A DNA stretch of 64,000 bases from Pedococcus dokdonensis. Lineage in GTDB: Bacteria; Actinomycetota; Actinomycetes; Actinomycetales; Dermatophilaceae. The position numbers and the translations under genes are program-made. The stretch lies in contig NZ_LT629711.1 in NCBI RefSeq assembly GCF_900104525.1, positions 1,860,001 through 1,924,000 on the forward strand, read 5' to 3'. Below the pieces are notes generated by a model. That model ran no database searches. It was given only the letters and a program-made list of their open reading frames with translations, and was not told the DNA's origin. Positions 38,299 to 49,326 of this stretch are shown here, in pieces (the stretch's first letter is position 1; each line of letters starts with the position of its first letter).

Positions 38299-41200
38299 AG
38301 GCTCTCCCTCACTCGCTGCAACGTGATCCGGCGCCCGGACCCCCGCGCCGACAGCCAGCCCACGAGCACCAGCACGAGCGCCGCCACGACCGCGACCCCG
38401 GCCGTGGCAGCGACCGCGGGGGTGAGGTCGAGGGCGGGCACGGGGTCGGCTGTGCTGTCGAACAACGGCACCAGCGGCATGGCGAGCAGGGAGCTCACGG
38501 CCCCGCAGACCAGGCCCACGACGGAGCCGACCAGCACGAGCACGACCTGCTCGCGGACGAGCGCGCGGCGCAGCGTCGCCATCGGCACGCCGGCCATGTT
38601 GAGGGCCGCCATGTCCCGCGCGACCGTCCGCCAGCCGGTGACCGTCATGACGATCACGACCAGCGCCGCGAGCAGGATGCCCATCGCCCCGGTGAACGCC
38701 GCGAGCCGCAGTCCCTGCGCGGAGGCCGACTCGTCGAGCTTGTCCTTCGCCGCGGCGTAGGGGTGCTCGGTGAGGATTCCCACGCCCTGGGCGGTCAGCT
38801 GCTGGACGACCTTCGCCCGGTCGGCGGGGTTGGCCAGCCACACCGAGAGGGTGCCGGTGTCCGCGAGGGTGCCGCCCAGTCGGGCGAGCGTCTCGTAGTC
38901 GACCAGCACGCCCTGCTCTCCCAGCACCGGCAGTGTCGCGACGCGCTGGGTCGCCGACGCCACGATCGGCACCCCGGCCAGCCCCACGGCGTCGAACTTG
39001 CCCGGCGTCCCGCCCGGCGGCACGTCGCCGGCGAGCAGTCCGGGCAGGATCGCGGGGACGTCGGCGTGCGTGACACTCAGCGAGAACCCGGTCGACAGCA
39101 GCTCGAAGGCGAGCGTGTCGGCGGGTCCGTCCTTGAGCTCGAACGAGTCGGGGGCGCCGTCGGTGGCGGGCACGTAGGGGTTCCAGAGCGCCTTCTTGCC
39201 GACCTCGAGGGACTTCCCGTCGATGCCGAGCCCGGTGATCGACAGGGTGCCGGAGACCTGCGAGGCCACTGGGTCGGTCTTGCGGAACTCGAACCCGTCG
39301 AGTCGGCAGGTGTCCGGGCAGAGCAGCAACCCGTTGAGCTTGACGGTGCCCTTGCCGTCCAGCGGGATGGTGCCGATCAGACGCGTCAGCCGCTGGCCGG
39401 TCGGCATGGTGACCGAGAGCCGCAGCTCGTTGGGGTCGCCCTGCGGCACGACCGTGGTCGGGGCGGTCGGCGCCCCGGACTGTCCGGGCGGTCGCTGCAC
39501 GACCTCGGACTCGGGCGTGGTCAGGTCGTAGCGGACCGTCCCCGTGACCCGGGTGCCCTTGAGCTGCACGGGCGCGATGTCGGGCGGGGCCAGCGAGCCG
39601 AGCCGGTATGCCGTGCCCGGGGGTGCGAACCCGATCTCGTCGAGGGTGCGGGTCACCACGGCCATGGTCGGCGTGGACTTGGCGTCCACCCGCCGGACCA
39701 CGGCGACCGGGCTGACCCGGGTGCCGTCGGGGTCGATCGTCCGGGTGGCCGCGAGCAGCGTCGTGGGGTTCCGGCTGTCGGTGTCGAGCACGAGCGGCGC
39801 GCCGTTCTGCACCTCGGCGCGGGCTGACCAGTTCCGGTCGCCGACGACGAGGGCGTTGGCGGCGAAGACGGTCAGCGCGACGGCGACGCTGACCACCGTG
39901 ATCACCTTGCGCGGCCCGGAGCGGCGCTGCAGCCCGAAGGCGGTCAGCGACCGGCCGACCTGCCCGCGCCGGAGGTTGGTCCGCCCGGCCGCCGCCGCGA
40001 CGGGCACCGTGACGCGGGCGACGACGAGCCCCGCGGCGAGGGCGATCAGGGTCGGGGTGATCAGGGCCAGCGGGCCCTCCAGCGACTTGGTCGCGAGCCC
40101 GACGACGCCGAAGACGGCGAGCGCCACGGCAAGGATGTCGAAGACCCCCACGGCCCGCTGGCGCTCCGGGGCGACCCGGCGCAGCAGCGACGAGACGGTG
40201 AGCCGCTGGACCGGTCGTGCCGCCACCCAGATCGCGACGGCACACGCCACGGCGGCGACGCCCAACGCGGCCAGGACCGTCCAGGGCACCTCGAACGGCA
40301 CCCCGCTCGGCAGCAGGAACCACCGCACCAGGCTGGTCAGCAGCAGCGCGAGGAGGAAGCCGATGGGCAGGCCGAGCCCGACGGTGAGCGCGAGCTCGCC
40401 CATGATCAGTCGCCCGGCTCCCTCCCTGCTGCGACCGCGCAGCCGGGCCAGCGCGACCTCGGGGCGGCGCTGCTCCACGGTCGCCTGGGCGACGAGCAGG
40501 AGGATCGCGACCGCGAGCAGCCCGAGCTGGGCCATCAGCAGCGGCACGATCACCTGCAACCGCTGCTGCCCCACCCGCAGGCCGTCGATGATGGTGGGCA
40601 GCTTGGTCTCGACGAGGGCGCCGGGGATGCCGCCGGCGACGCTGCCCTGGCGCTGGCCGAGGATCTGCGAGATCTCGTCGAGGTTGCCGAGCGTGAACAG
40701 GGTGCGGTCGAGGGGCATCGTGTACGAGCCCTGGACCGTGCCCCACGTGGGCGTGAAGGTCGAGTCGGACACCACGAAGTCGTCGATGGCCGGCACCTGC
40801 TCGAGCCCGATCGTGATCAGGGTCCCCGACTTGCCGTCGAGCTGCTCCCGCATCCAGTAGACGGGGTCGGGCTGCACCTCGTAGGCGCCCGACACGGTGA
40901 GCTTGGTCGTCTTGAGGTCGCCGCTGGCGCCGCTGCCGGGCACTGCGACGGGGAAGGTCGTGCCGACCTTCCACTTCCACGCCGCGAGGTCCTTGGCCGA
41001 CACCATCACCTGTCCGGGCGCCGAGGGGCAGGTGCCGACGGTCAGCTCCACGTGCTGGCACACGTCGGTGCGCGAGAGGACGGTGAGCGGCGACGGCTTG
41101 AGCCCATCGCGCGGCACGACCGAGATCTGCTCGGAGAGCTGGCCGACGCCCGCGCCGTAGAGCCGCGCGACCGCCGCCGGCACGTTGGCCCGCAGCGTGT

Positions 41201-41411
41201 CCGCGTCGAAGCCGGGGTTGGCCGGCGTGCGACCGGCCCGCACCACCAGGGCGGTGTCCGCGGGCGACGCGGCGCCGATGGCCTGCCGCAGCTGGGCCTG
41301 CTCGAGCGCCCGCTGGTAGAGCGGGGCGAACGACGCGCACGTCGCGATGAGGGCGGCGAGGAGGACGAGCACGAGGGCCTGGGCCCGTCGGTAGCGGATC
41401 GCCGCCCACAT
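38295..41411 (-). CDS. FtsX-like ABC transporter permease (large)
   Basis: A 1038-residue permease. It has an N-terminal helix (MWAAIRYRRAQALVLVLLAALIA), an extracytoplasmic domain, a first FtsX unit (about 290-520), a second large outer domain (540-860) with a Cys pair (LLCPDTCR), and a second FtsX unit near the C-terminus (895-1030). This duplicated layout matches actinobacterial macrolide/lipoprotein-export-like FtsX permeases, which act as mechanotransmitters or lipid/peptide exporters. ATG 41411 has GGAGG nine bases upstream; upstream in-frame codons to 41504 give no plausible N-terminus. It heads the operon with two ATPases. Confidence 0.88.
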   Translation of the reverse strand: MWAAIRYRRAQALVLVLLAALIATCASFAPLYQRALEQAQLRQAIGAASPADTALVVRAGRTPANPGFDADTLRANVPAAVARLYGAGVGQLSEQISVVPRDGLKPSPLTVLSRTDVCQHVELTVGTCPSAPGQVMVSAKDLAAWKWKVGTTFPVAVPGSGASGDLKTTKLTVSGAYEVQPDPVYWMREQLDGKSGTLITIGLEQVPAIDDFVVSDSTFTPTWGTVQGSYTMPLDRTLFTLGNLDEISQILGQRQGSVAGGIPGALVETKLPTIIDGLRVGQQRLQVIVPLLMAQLGLLAVAILLLVAQATVEQRRPEVALARLRGRSREGAGRLIMGELALTVGLGLPIGFLLALLLTSLVRWFLLPSGVPFEVPWTVLAALGVAAVACAVAIWVAARPVQRLTVSSLLRRVAPERQRAVGVFDILAVALAVFGVVGLATKSLEGPLALITPTLIALAAGLVVARVTVPVAAAAGRTNLRRGQVGRSLTAFGLQRRSGPRKVITVVSVAVALTVFAANALVVGDRNWSARAEVQNGAPLVLDTDSRNPTTLLAATRTIDPDGTRVSPVAVVRRVDAKSTPTMAVVTRTLDEIGFAPPGTAYRLGSLAPPDIAPVQLKGTRVTGTVRYDLTTPESEVVQRPPGQSGAPTAPTTVVPQGDPNELRLSVTMPTGQRLTRLIGTIPLDGKGTVKLNGLLLCPDTCRLDGFEFRKTDPVASQVSGTLSITGLGIDGKSLEVGKKALWNPYVPATDGAPDSFELKDGPADTLAFELLSTGFSLSVTHADVPAILPGLLAGDVPPGGTPGKFDAVGLAGVPIVASATQRVATLPVLGEQGVLVDYETLARLGGTLADTGTLSVWLANPADRAKVVQQLTAQGVGILTEHPYAAAKDKLDESASAQGLRLAAFTGAMGILLAALVVIVMTVTGWRTVARDMAALNMAGVPMATLRRALVREQVVLVLVGSVVGLVCGAVSSLLAMPLVPLFDSTADPVPALDLTPAVAATAGVAVVAALVLVLVGWLSARGSGRRITLQRVRESL

Positions 41412-41601
41412 GCCGCATGCCCTCCCTGGTGTCGTCTCAGGTGCGTGACCGGGAACCGGACGCCGAACTCCCCGCTCGACCCTAGGGGACCGATCTACGG
41501 CCACCGGCTACATTCCGGCAACGATTTCCGCCCGGGATCGCCACCCACCGCAAGCCTGCCCGCGCGAGGGCGGCGGGCGGGTGGTGTGCCGTGGTCGGGG
41601 G

Positions 41602-41910
41602 TCAGCCCTGGGAGTCGATGGCCGCTTCGAGGCGGTCGAGCTTGGCGGTGAGCTCACCGGCATACCCGTCGCGGATGTCGGCCTTGAGCACCAGGCTGAC
41701 CCGCGGGCCGAACTGCGCCACGGCGTCGACGGCACCCTTCACCACCGCCATCACCTCGTCCCACTCCCCCTCGACCTCCGTGAACATCGACGAGGTGCGG
41801 TGCGGCAGCCCGGACTCCCTGACCACGGTGACAGCGGCAGCAACCGCCTCACTCACCGAGCCGGTGGAGTCGGCGGGCACGGACGGGGCGACGGAGAAGG
41901 CGACGAGCAT
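41602..41910 (-). CDS. MTH1187/YqgV family thiamine-binding protein
   Basis: A 102-residue ferredoxin-like-fold protein of the MTH1187 (DUF77) family: starts MLVAFSVAPSV, has SSMFTEVEGEWDEVMAVVKGAVDAV and ends in a helix with KLDRLEAAI. Family members bind thiamine or derivatives as tetramers; the physiological role is unsettled. It stands between the exporter operon and the GNAT gene on the same strand, with 190 and 61 bases either side. Confidence 0.85.
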   Translation of the reverse strand: MLVAFSVAPSVPADSTGSVSEAVAAAVTVVRESGLPHRTSSMFTEVEGEWDEVMAVVKGAVDAVAQFGPRVSLVLKADIRDGYAGELTAKLDRLEAAIDSQG

Positions 41911-41971
41911 GCGCCCACCGTATGCCGCGAGCCCGGCTCCCCGTCGCGCCCCCCGGCGCGACGGGGCCGGC

Positions 41972-43033
41972 TCAGTCGGTCACGTGCCGCTGGTAGGACA
42001 GCAGCGCCTCGACCTTCGCGAAGCCGAGCTCGACGTTGACACCCACCATGTGGGCGTTCTGCTCGGCGTTGCAGGTGTTGATCCGCTTGGTCTCAGGGGC
42101 CAGCCGGGCCAGCTCCTGCAGACCGCGGGCCTTGACCGCCATGCCCAGCCGGTGGCCCCGGTGGTCCCGGCGGACGAGGGTGCCCCACTGCATGACCTCG
42201 TCGGGGTCGTCCTCCGACACGACCAGGTCGTTGTAGGCGACCACCTCACCGGACGGTGCGATGGCCACCGTGTGCAGCATGGTGCGGCCCTGTGCCCGCA
42301 TCCGCTCGAGCTCTTCGAGATAGGTCTGCGGGGTCTGCTTCTCCTCCTCGAAGTCCACCTCACCGGTCGGGGCGTCCACGGCCAGCTGGTTCCAGCAGTC
42401 GATGTAGGACGGCAGCAGCGCCTCCGGCAGGGGCGACCGGTGCGACTCGACCCGGTAGCCCTGGTGGTGCTCGGCCGCACCGGCGGCGAGCTCGGCGAGC
42501 CGCTCCGGCACGACGGGGAGGTCCAGGATGCGGCGGATCTCGGTGTTGGCGTAGCTGAAGCCGTGCCGCTCGGCGAACCGGACGTGCGGGTGGTCCGCCC
42601 GGGCGCCGTCCGGCACGTTGAACTCGACCAGCACGGTGCGGCGACCCTCCTCACGGGTGCGCTCGACGACCCGCTCGGCGAGGGCGCTGCCCGCGCCCCG
42701 CTCGCGCAGGGCGGGGTCGACCTCGAGCTCGACCCAGGTGAACTGGGTGTTGTCGAGCAGCGGGAACCACAGCAGGGCCACGCCCGCCACCTGCCCGTCG
42801 ACCAGGGCGATCCAGGGCTCCAACCGCTCGGACGAGCTCGTGCTGCGGAGCTGCACCGTCATCTCGCGCAGCGACCAGAGCTTGGCCCACGGGCGCTGGT
42901 GCCGCTTCGACGCGCTGTCGGCCGCGTGGACCGCGGCCACCTCGGCGTCGTCGTGGACGTCCATGAGCCGCACCACGACGGTGCCGGTGGGGTCGTCGTG
43001 CGCTGCCAGGTGCGGTTCCGTCGTCGGGTTCAT
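41972..43033 (-). CDS. GNAT family protein with two acetyltransferase domains
   Basis: A 353-residue tandem GNAT protein. The N-terminal domain (about 15-160) has the acetyl-CoA motif V-D-P-A-L-R-E-R-G-A-G-S-A-L; the C-terminal one (190-350) has RRDHRGHRLGMAVKARGL and the late NAEQNAHMVGVNVELGF strand-helix. Double-GNAT proteins of this size include mycothiol synthase-like and other actinobacterial enzymes, but the mycothiol synthase signature is not obvious, so the substrate is unassigned. ATG 43033 is preferred over TTG 43069. Confidence 0.83.
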   Translation of the reverse strand: MNPTTEPHLAAHDDPTGTVVVRLMDVHDDAEVAAVHAADSASKRHQRPWAKLWSLREMTVQLRSTSSSERLEPWIALVDGQVAGVALLWFPLLDNTQFTWVELEVDPALRERGAGSALAERVVERTREEGRRTVLVEFNVPDGARADHPHVRFAERHGFSYANTEIRRILDLPVVPERLAELAAGAAEHHQGYRVESHRSPLPEALLPSYIDCWNQLAVDAPTGEVDFEEEKQTPQTYLEELERMRAQGRTMLHTVAIAPSGEVVAYNDLVVSEDDPDEVMQWGTLVRRDHRGHRLGMAVKARGLQELARLAPETKRINTCNAEQNAHMVGVNVELGFAKVEALLSYQRHVTD

Positions 43034-43093
43034 GGTCCGAGTGTCCGGCCAGGAGGCGTTCTCGGACAACGGGTTTTCGCCGTCGTCGCCCGC

Positions 43094-44782
43094 TCAGGGG
43101 GCGAGGTGGGCGTGCACGAGGGCGACGGTCGCAGCACCTTCGCCGCTGGCCGAGGCGACCCGTTTCATCGAGCCTGCCCGCAGGTCGCCGGCCGCGAAGA
43201 TGCCGGGCACGGTGGTCTCCAGCGCGGCCGGCGGTCGGCCGTTGCGCCACAGCTCCATCGGCACGTCCCGGCCGGTGAGGACGAAGCCGCGTTCGTCCCG
43301 CACCACCTCGTCGGGCAGCCAGTCACCGCACGGGTCGGCCCCCAGGAGCAGGAACAGGCCGCCGGCGTCGACCCGTTCGGCACCGTCCGGGCCGGCCAGC
43401 TCGAGCCACTCGAGGGACGAGTCACCGCCCCCGTCGACGACCCGCGTGGAGGTCCGCACGGTGATCCGGTCGGTCGAGTCGATCTCCCGGATCAGATAGT
43501 CGGACATGGTGGCCGCCAGGTCGGGGCGTCGCACGCACAGGGTGACGCGCACGGCATACCGGGCGAGGTAGACCGCCGCCTGACCGGCCGAGTTGCCACC
43601 GCCGACGACGAAGACGCTGCGCCCTTCCATCTCGCGGGCCGCGCTGGTCGCGGCACCGTAGTAGACGCCGAGGCCGACCAGCTCCTCGAGCGGGTCGATC
43701 CCGAGGCGCCGGTAGGTGACCCCGGTGGCGACGAGCACGGCGCGGGCGTGCAGCTCGCCGCTCTCGGTGCGGATGACGTGCGAGCCGCCCGGGCTGGCGG
43801 CGGGCACGATGCCCTCGGCCGCCACGCCGGTGTAGATCCGGGCCCCGAACCGCGACGCCTGGAACCGGGCCCGCTGCGCCAACCGCATGCCCGAGATCCC
43901 GCGCGGGAAGCCCAGGTAGTTGCGGATCATCGAGCTCGTCCCCGCCTGACCGCCGACCGCGTCGGACTCGATCACCACCGTGTCGAGACCCTCGGAGGCG
44001 CCGTACACGGCCGCCGCCAAGCCGGCCGGGCCGGAGCCGATCACGACGAGGTCGATCGTGTCGTCGGCGTCCATGGTCTGGGGCGACCCGTAGACGGCCC
44101 GCGCCACCATCCGCGCGGTGGCGCCCTCGATCGGGTCACCGACGAGCCCCGAGGCGACGACCGGGAACGCCGGCGACGCACCGCTCTGCACCGAGGGCAG
44201 GTCGGCCAGGACTTGCCGACCGACCTCGCTGTCGGGCGAGTACACCCCGTGCGGGATGCCCATCCGGTCGAGGAAGTCGCGGATCCGCGACACCTCGGCT
44301 CGTGACCCGCCCTCGATCACCTGCACACCCTCGACCTCGGGCGTCGATGCCGTCCAGCCCCAGTCCGAGAGGTACTCGGTGACGGCGGTGTGGAACTCCT
44401 CGTCGCGCGGACCTGTCGGGATGAGCAGGTAGGTGTCGATCCGCCCGCGCCCCAACGCCTCGCGCAGCCTGGGCAGCGACAGGCCGTAGTCACCGCGCGA
44501 CGTCAGGCAGATCCGCCGGGCCGCGGGCAGGAGCGTGTGCAGCTCGTCGAGCAGGTCGAGCCCCACCTCGACGCCGGGGACCGCCCATCCGACACCGAGC
44601 AGCGCCACCGGCTGGCCGTCCTCCAGCGCCTGGCGCACCAGCTCGCGGGCGCCGTCTGCGTCGTCGGCGCAGAGGACGTCGTAATCCCTTGCGTAGCGCG
44701 CGAACTCGCTGTCGACCACCGGGATCTGCTCTGCCGCGACCACGAGCACGATCGCCGGACGGACCCGGGCCGTGGTGGTCAT
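43094..44782 (-). CDS. Thioredoxin-reductase-like flavoprotein with degenerate receiver domain
   Basis: A 562-residue protein. Residues 8-125 resemble a response-regulator receiver, but the phospho-Asp strand reads VALLGVGWAVPG with Gly in place of Asp. A short thioredoxin/glutaredoxin-like piece (130-210) follows, then a TrxB-type body: FAD loop GSGPAGLAAA (about 250), NADPH loop GGGNSAGQAAVYLA (about 390) and the closing GIFAAGDLR. The redox CxxC of TrxB is missing (GVYYGAATSAA at that site), so it is not a thioredoxin reductase; an NAD(P)H-dependent role with another acceptor is likely. Related fused proteins are common in soil bacteria. Confidence 0.87.
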   Translation of the reverse strand: MTTTARVRPAIVLVVAAEQIPVVDSEFARYARDYDVLCADDADGARELVRQALEDGQPVALLGVGWAVPGVEVGLDLLDELHTLLPAARRICLTSRGDYGLSLPRLREALGRGRIDTYLLIPTGPRDEEFHTAVTEYLSDWGWTASTPEVEGVQVIEGGSRAEVSRIRDFLDRMGIPHGVYSPDSEVGRQVLADLPSVQSGASPAFPVVASGLVGDPIEGATARMVARAVYGSPQTMDADDTIDLVVIGSGPAGLAAAVYGASEGLDTVVIESDAVGGQAGTSSMIRNYLGFPRGISGMRLAQRARFQASRFGARIYTGVAAEGIVPAASPGGSHVIRTESGELHARAVLVATGVTYRRLGIDPLEELVGLGVYYGAATSAAREMEGRSVFVVGGGNSAGQAAVYLARYAVRVTLCVRRPDLAATMSDYLIREIDSTDRITVRTSTRVVDGGGDSSLEWLELAGPDGAERVDAGGLFLLLGADPCGDWLPDEVVRDERGFVLTGRDVPMELWRNGRPPAALETTVPGIFAAGDLRAGSMKRVASASGEGAATVALVHAHLAP

Positions 44783-44806
44783 GGCTGGAAGGTCATGGCG
44801 AGGGCG

Positions 44807-46339
44807 TCACTGCCGGTCGCTGTCGATGAGCCAGGAGTCGCCGTCGCGCACGAAGGTCAGTGTGTGCGTCTCGTCGCTCTCGTCGCCGTCCTTGGGCTTG
44901 AAGGTCAGCTCGACGACGGCCTTGTCGTTGGCCGAGTCGGCCTCGACGTTGCCGACGTCGACCGACTCGATGCTGTCCCAGAACGTCTCGTAGCCCTCCC
45001 GCCCGTCGGAGGCCTGCTGCATGGCGGGGGTCAGCTGGGCGAACGTGTCGTTGCGCTTGTTGGCCTTGGTGACGTCGCGGTAGTAGGACTCGATGAACCG
45101 CGTGAGGGCCGCGTCGTCCTTCGAGGTGTCGGTCGTGGTGCTCGTGGTGGTCGTGGTGGTGGTCGAGCTGGACGTGGTGCTGCTCGTCGTCTTCGTCTCC
45201 GACGGGGTCTCGGTCTTGGTCTGCGTGGACGTGACCGTGGTCGTCTGGCCCGGGGTGGGTGTGTTGGTGCCGAACCCGTCGGTCAGCGCGTAGGCGATGC
45301 CGAGCGCGATCAGGGCCAGGACGACCAGCGCCACGATCCAGGCCGTCGCCCGCGAGCGCCCGTCCCGGTCGTCCCTCGGGGCGGTGCCGCGGGCGGCATA
45401 CGGGTCGGTCACGGGCGGGGGCGGCAGCGGCGCGGGCTCGAACCGCTGGGTGCTCTCGACGGGCGCGGCGATGACCTCGGTCGCGGCAGGGTCGGCGCCG
45501 GCCCCGAGCAGCGCGCCCGCGGGCAGCGCCATGGTGGCGTCACCGTGCGCGATCCGGTCCAGCCGGTCGGAGGCGGTGGCCATGTCCCAGCGGCGCTCGG
45601 GGTCGCGGTCCATCATCGCGGCGATGGCGCCGCCCAGCGGTCCGGCCTTCTCCACCGGGCGCCCGTCGCCGCGGGAGATCGCCTGCAGGGTGGCCAGCGG
45701 GTTGGCCTGTGCCTCGTAGGGGGGCTGCCCCTCGACCGCGTAGAAGAGCGTGGCCCCGAGCGCCCAGACGTCGGAGGCCGGGGTCGGGTCGCCGCCCCGA
45801 GCGAGCTCGGGTGAGAGGTAGCCGGGAGTGCCCGTCATGAACCCGGTCTGCGTCAGCTGGTCGTCGGCCTGGGCCCGGGCGATCCCGAAGTCGCTGATCT
45901 TGGGGGTGCCGGCCAGGTCGATGAGGATGTTGCCGGGCTTGATGTCGCGGTGCACGATGCCGCGCTCGTGGGCTCGGGCGAGGGCACTGGCGACCGCCGA
46001 CCCGATCGCGGCGACGCGGGTCGGTGGCAGGGCGCCGACCTCGCGGATCCGCTCGGCCAGGCTCTGGCCCTCGACGTACTCCATCACCAGCCAGTGCGAG
46101 TCGTTCTCGTCGACCACGTCGAACACCCCGACGGCGTGGGGGTCGTTGAGCGACGCCGCGATCCGGGCCTCCCGCATCGCCCTCGCGGCCGCGGCCGGCT
46201 CCCCCGGCAGCGCGCCGATCTGCTTGACCGCGACCTCGCGGCCGAGGACGGTGTCGCGGCACAGCCACACCGTGCCCATCCCACCGCTGCCGATGGGACG
46301 GACCACCTCGTAGCGTCCGGCGATGACCTGGGGCGGCAC
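44807..46339 (-). CDS. Membrane Ser/Thr protein kinase, PknB-like
   Basis: A 510-residue kinase. The kinase domain (8-265) has GSGGMGTVW, AVK, HRDIKPGN and DFGIA, with the activation-loop TGTPGYLSPE, so it should be active. After a Pro-rich segment there is one membrane helix (about 328-351), a long Ser/Thr linker (356-405) and a small outer domain resembling the NTF2-like fold (ESYYRDVTKANKRNDTFAQLTP ... DSWLIDSDRQ) rather than PASTA repeats. GTG 46339 has AAAGGA upstream. It is divergent from the haemoglobin gene. Confidence 0.92.
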   Translation of the reverse strand: MPPQVIAGRYEVVRPIGSGGMGTVWLCRDTVLGREVAVKQIGALPGEPAAAARAMREARIAASLNDPHAVGVFDVVDENDSHWLVMEYVEGQSLAERIREVGALPPTRVAAIGSAVASALARAHERGIVHRDIKPGNILIDLAGTPKISDFGIARAQADDQLTQTGFMTGTPGYLSPELARGGDPTPASDVWALGATLFYAVEGQPPYEAQANPLATLQAISRGDGRPVEKAGPLGGAIAAMMDRDPERRWDMATASDRLDRIAHGDATMALPAGALLGAGADPAATEVIAAPVESTQRFEPAPLPPPPVTDPYAARGTAPRDDRDGRSRATAWIVALVVLALIALGIAYALTDGFGTNTPTPGQTTTVTSTQTKTETPSETKTTSSTTSSSTTTTTTTSTTTDTSKDDAALTRFIESYYRDVTKANKRNDTFAQLTPAMQQASDGREGYETFWDSIESVDVGNVEADSANDKAVVELTFKPKDGDESDETHTLTFVRDGDSWLIDSDRQ

Positions 46340-46449
46340 TGGGGTCCTTTCGATCGGGGCTGGTCGTCTGTCGATCGGGTCCGGGGTTCACCCTATTGGC
46401 CACGGCTGTTCCTTGACACTCCACGGTCGGCCCGTGCGACGGTGTCGGG

Positions 46450-46917
46450 ATGCGGCCGAGCCTCTACGAGTTCGCCGGTGGCGAGGACGCCTTCCTCGCC
46501 CTGGCCCGTGCTCACCACGAGCGGTGCGTCGCCGATCCGCTGCTCAACCACCCGTTCAGCAAGCAAGACCTCGACCCCCACCACGTCCAGCGCCTCGCCG
46601 CCTACTGGGCCGAGGTGCTGGGCGGACCACCGACGTTCTCGGCCGAGCTGAGCGACCACTCCTCGATGCTGCGGCTGCACGCCGGCAACGGCCCGGGCAT
46701 GCTCGAGCTGGGCCCGCGGTTCGTCGACTGCTTCGTCGCCGCCGCCGACGACGTGGGGCTGCCGGCCGACCCGGAGTTCCGGGCGGCCCTGCGGGCCTAC
46801 ATGGAGTGGGCAGTGGCCGACGTCAACGAGTTCCACGACGCCGGGGCGAGCGTCCCGTCCGGGTGGGGTATGCCGCGGTGGGACTGGGACGGCCTGGTCA
46901 CCTCCGGCCGCGACTGA
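46450..46917 (+). CDS. glbO: Group II truncated haemoglobin
   Basis: A 155-residue globin of the TrHbO type: SLYEFAGGEDAFLALARAHHERC start, RLAAYWAEVLGGPPTFS, and the haem-ligating proximal His77 in MLRLHAGN. The distal-side Tyr/Trp pattern (YWAEVLGG) fits group II. Such proteins bind O2/NO and handle peroxide or reactive nitrogen. Family length is about 125-135, so the C-terminus is slightly extended (GWGMPRWDWDGLVTSGRD). The stop is 22 bases from the convergent meaB stop. Confidence 0.9.
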   Translation: MRPSLYEFAGGEDAFLALARAHHERCVADPLLNHPFSKQDLDPHHVQRLAAYWAEVLGGPPTFSAELSDHSSMLRLHAGNGPGMLELGPRFVDCFVAAADDVGLPADPEFRAALRAYMEWAVADVNEFHDAGASVPSGWGMPRWDWDGLVTSGRD

Positions 46918-46938
46918 GGTGCACCCGCACCGCCACGC

Positions 46939-47901
46939 TCAGGCGAGGGCGTCGACGATCCGGTCGGCGGCGGCATACGGGTCGGTCGTGCCGTCCACCA
47001 CGGCGGCAGCGAGCTCGTCGACGCCCTGGCCGTGCCGCAGGTCGCCCATCCTGGCGCGCAGCGCCTGGAGCGCGATCGACTCGATCTCGTCACCGGCCCG
47101 GCGGATCCGACGCTCGCGCAGCGTGCCGGACTCCTCCATCCAGGACGTGTGCTTCTCGATCGCCTCGACGACCTCGTCGATGCCCTGCCCCTGCTGCGCG
47201 ACGGTCTTCACGACCGGGGGGCGCCAGAGGCCGGGTTCGGTGCGGTCGCCGAGCGAGATCATGTGGCGGATGTCGCGGACCGTGGCGTCGGCTCCGTCGC
47301 GGTCGGCCTTGTTGACCACGAACACGTCGCCGATCTCGAGGATGCCGGCCTTGGCAGCCTGGATCCCGTCACCCATACCCGGGGCGAGCAGGACGATCGT
47401 GGTGTCGGCCAGCCCGGCGATCTCGACCTCGGACTGCCCCACGCCCACCGTCTCGACGAGCACCACCTCGCAGCCGGCCGCGTCGAGGACCCGCAACGCC
47501 TGGGGGGTCGTCCACGAGAGACCGCCGAGGTGTCCCCGACTGGCCATCGAGCGGATGTAGACCTCGGCGTCGAGCGCGTGGTCCTGCATCCGCACCCGGT
47601 CGCCCAGCAGCGCGCCGCCCGAGAACGGGGAGGACGGGTCGACGGCCAGGATCCCGATCCGCTTGCCCTGCTTGCGGAAAGCGGCCACGAGCGCGTTGGT
47701 GGAAGTGGACTTCCCGACGCCCGGGCTGCCGGTGATGCCGATGACGTGCGCCCGGCCGGTGTGGGGGGCCAGCGCGGCCATCACCTCACGCAGCGCGGGG
47801 TGGGCGTCCTCGACGAGGGAGATCAGCCGCGCGACGGCACGAGGCGACCCTGCCCTGGCCGCATCGACCAGGGCAGGGACGTCGACGGTGCGGGGAGCCA
47901 A
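46939..47901 (-). CDS. meaB: Methylmalonyl-CoA mutase-associated GTPase MeaB/ArgK
   Basis: A 320-residue G3E GTPase that protects and loads B12-dependent mutases. P-loop GITGSPGVGKST, VDPSSPFSGGALLGDRVRM, and NKAD are at family spacing; the C-terminal dimer arm is present. The start appears to be TTG 47901, three bases after the thiolase stop; no ATG or GTG gives a complete N-terminus. It likely serves the mutase subunit encoded at 34227, and being cotranscribed with a thiolase links it to branched-chain or odd-chain acyl-CoA breakdown. Confidence 0.93.
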   Translation of the reverse strand: MAPRTVDVPALVDAARAGSPRAVARLISLVEDAHPALREVMAALAPHTGRAHVIGITGSPGVGKSTSTNALVAAFRKQGKRIGILAVDPSSPFSGGALLGDRVRMQDHALDAEVYIRSMASRGHLGGLSWTTPQALRVLDAAGCEVVLVETVGVGQSEVEIAGLADTTIVLLAPGMGDGIQAAKAGILEIGDVFVVNKADRDGADATVRDIRHMISLGDRTEPGLWRPPVVKTVAQQGQGIDEVVEAIEKHTSWMEESGTLRERRIRRAGDEIESIALQALRARMGDLRHGQGVDELAAAVVDGTTDPYAAADRIVDALA

Positions 47902-47904
47902 GCG

Positions 47905-49119
<1,215 letters not shown>

Positions 49120-49157
49120 GGTGGGAGGCCTCCAGCGCCAGTGGTGATTACCTCCCT

Positions 49158-49169
49158 GCACTCTAGTGC
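49158..49169. promoter_or_regulatory. Short inverted repeat upstream of the thiolase gene
   Basis: GCACT-CT-AGTGC, 39 bases before the thiolase start, is a 5-bp inverted repeat with a 2-base centre and could be a regulator site for thiolase-meaB. The palindrome is short and it differs from the TAGGACGTCCTA site of the mutase gene. Confidence 0.25.
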
Positions 49170-49326
49170 GCCGGTCCGCGCCCGGCTTCGCCCGGGCGGG
49201 TGGTGCTGACCACACTCGGGTATGCCGCGTGGCGGCCTCCCAGCCCACCCTCCCGTGCGCGAATCCCGTTGTGCGACAGCCCGAGTGTCCCCACTTGCGC
49301 CGCCGCAGAATGGTCGTGCAAAAGGG

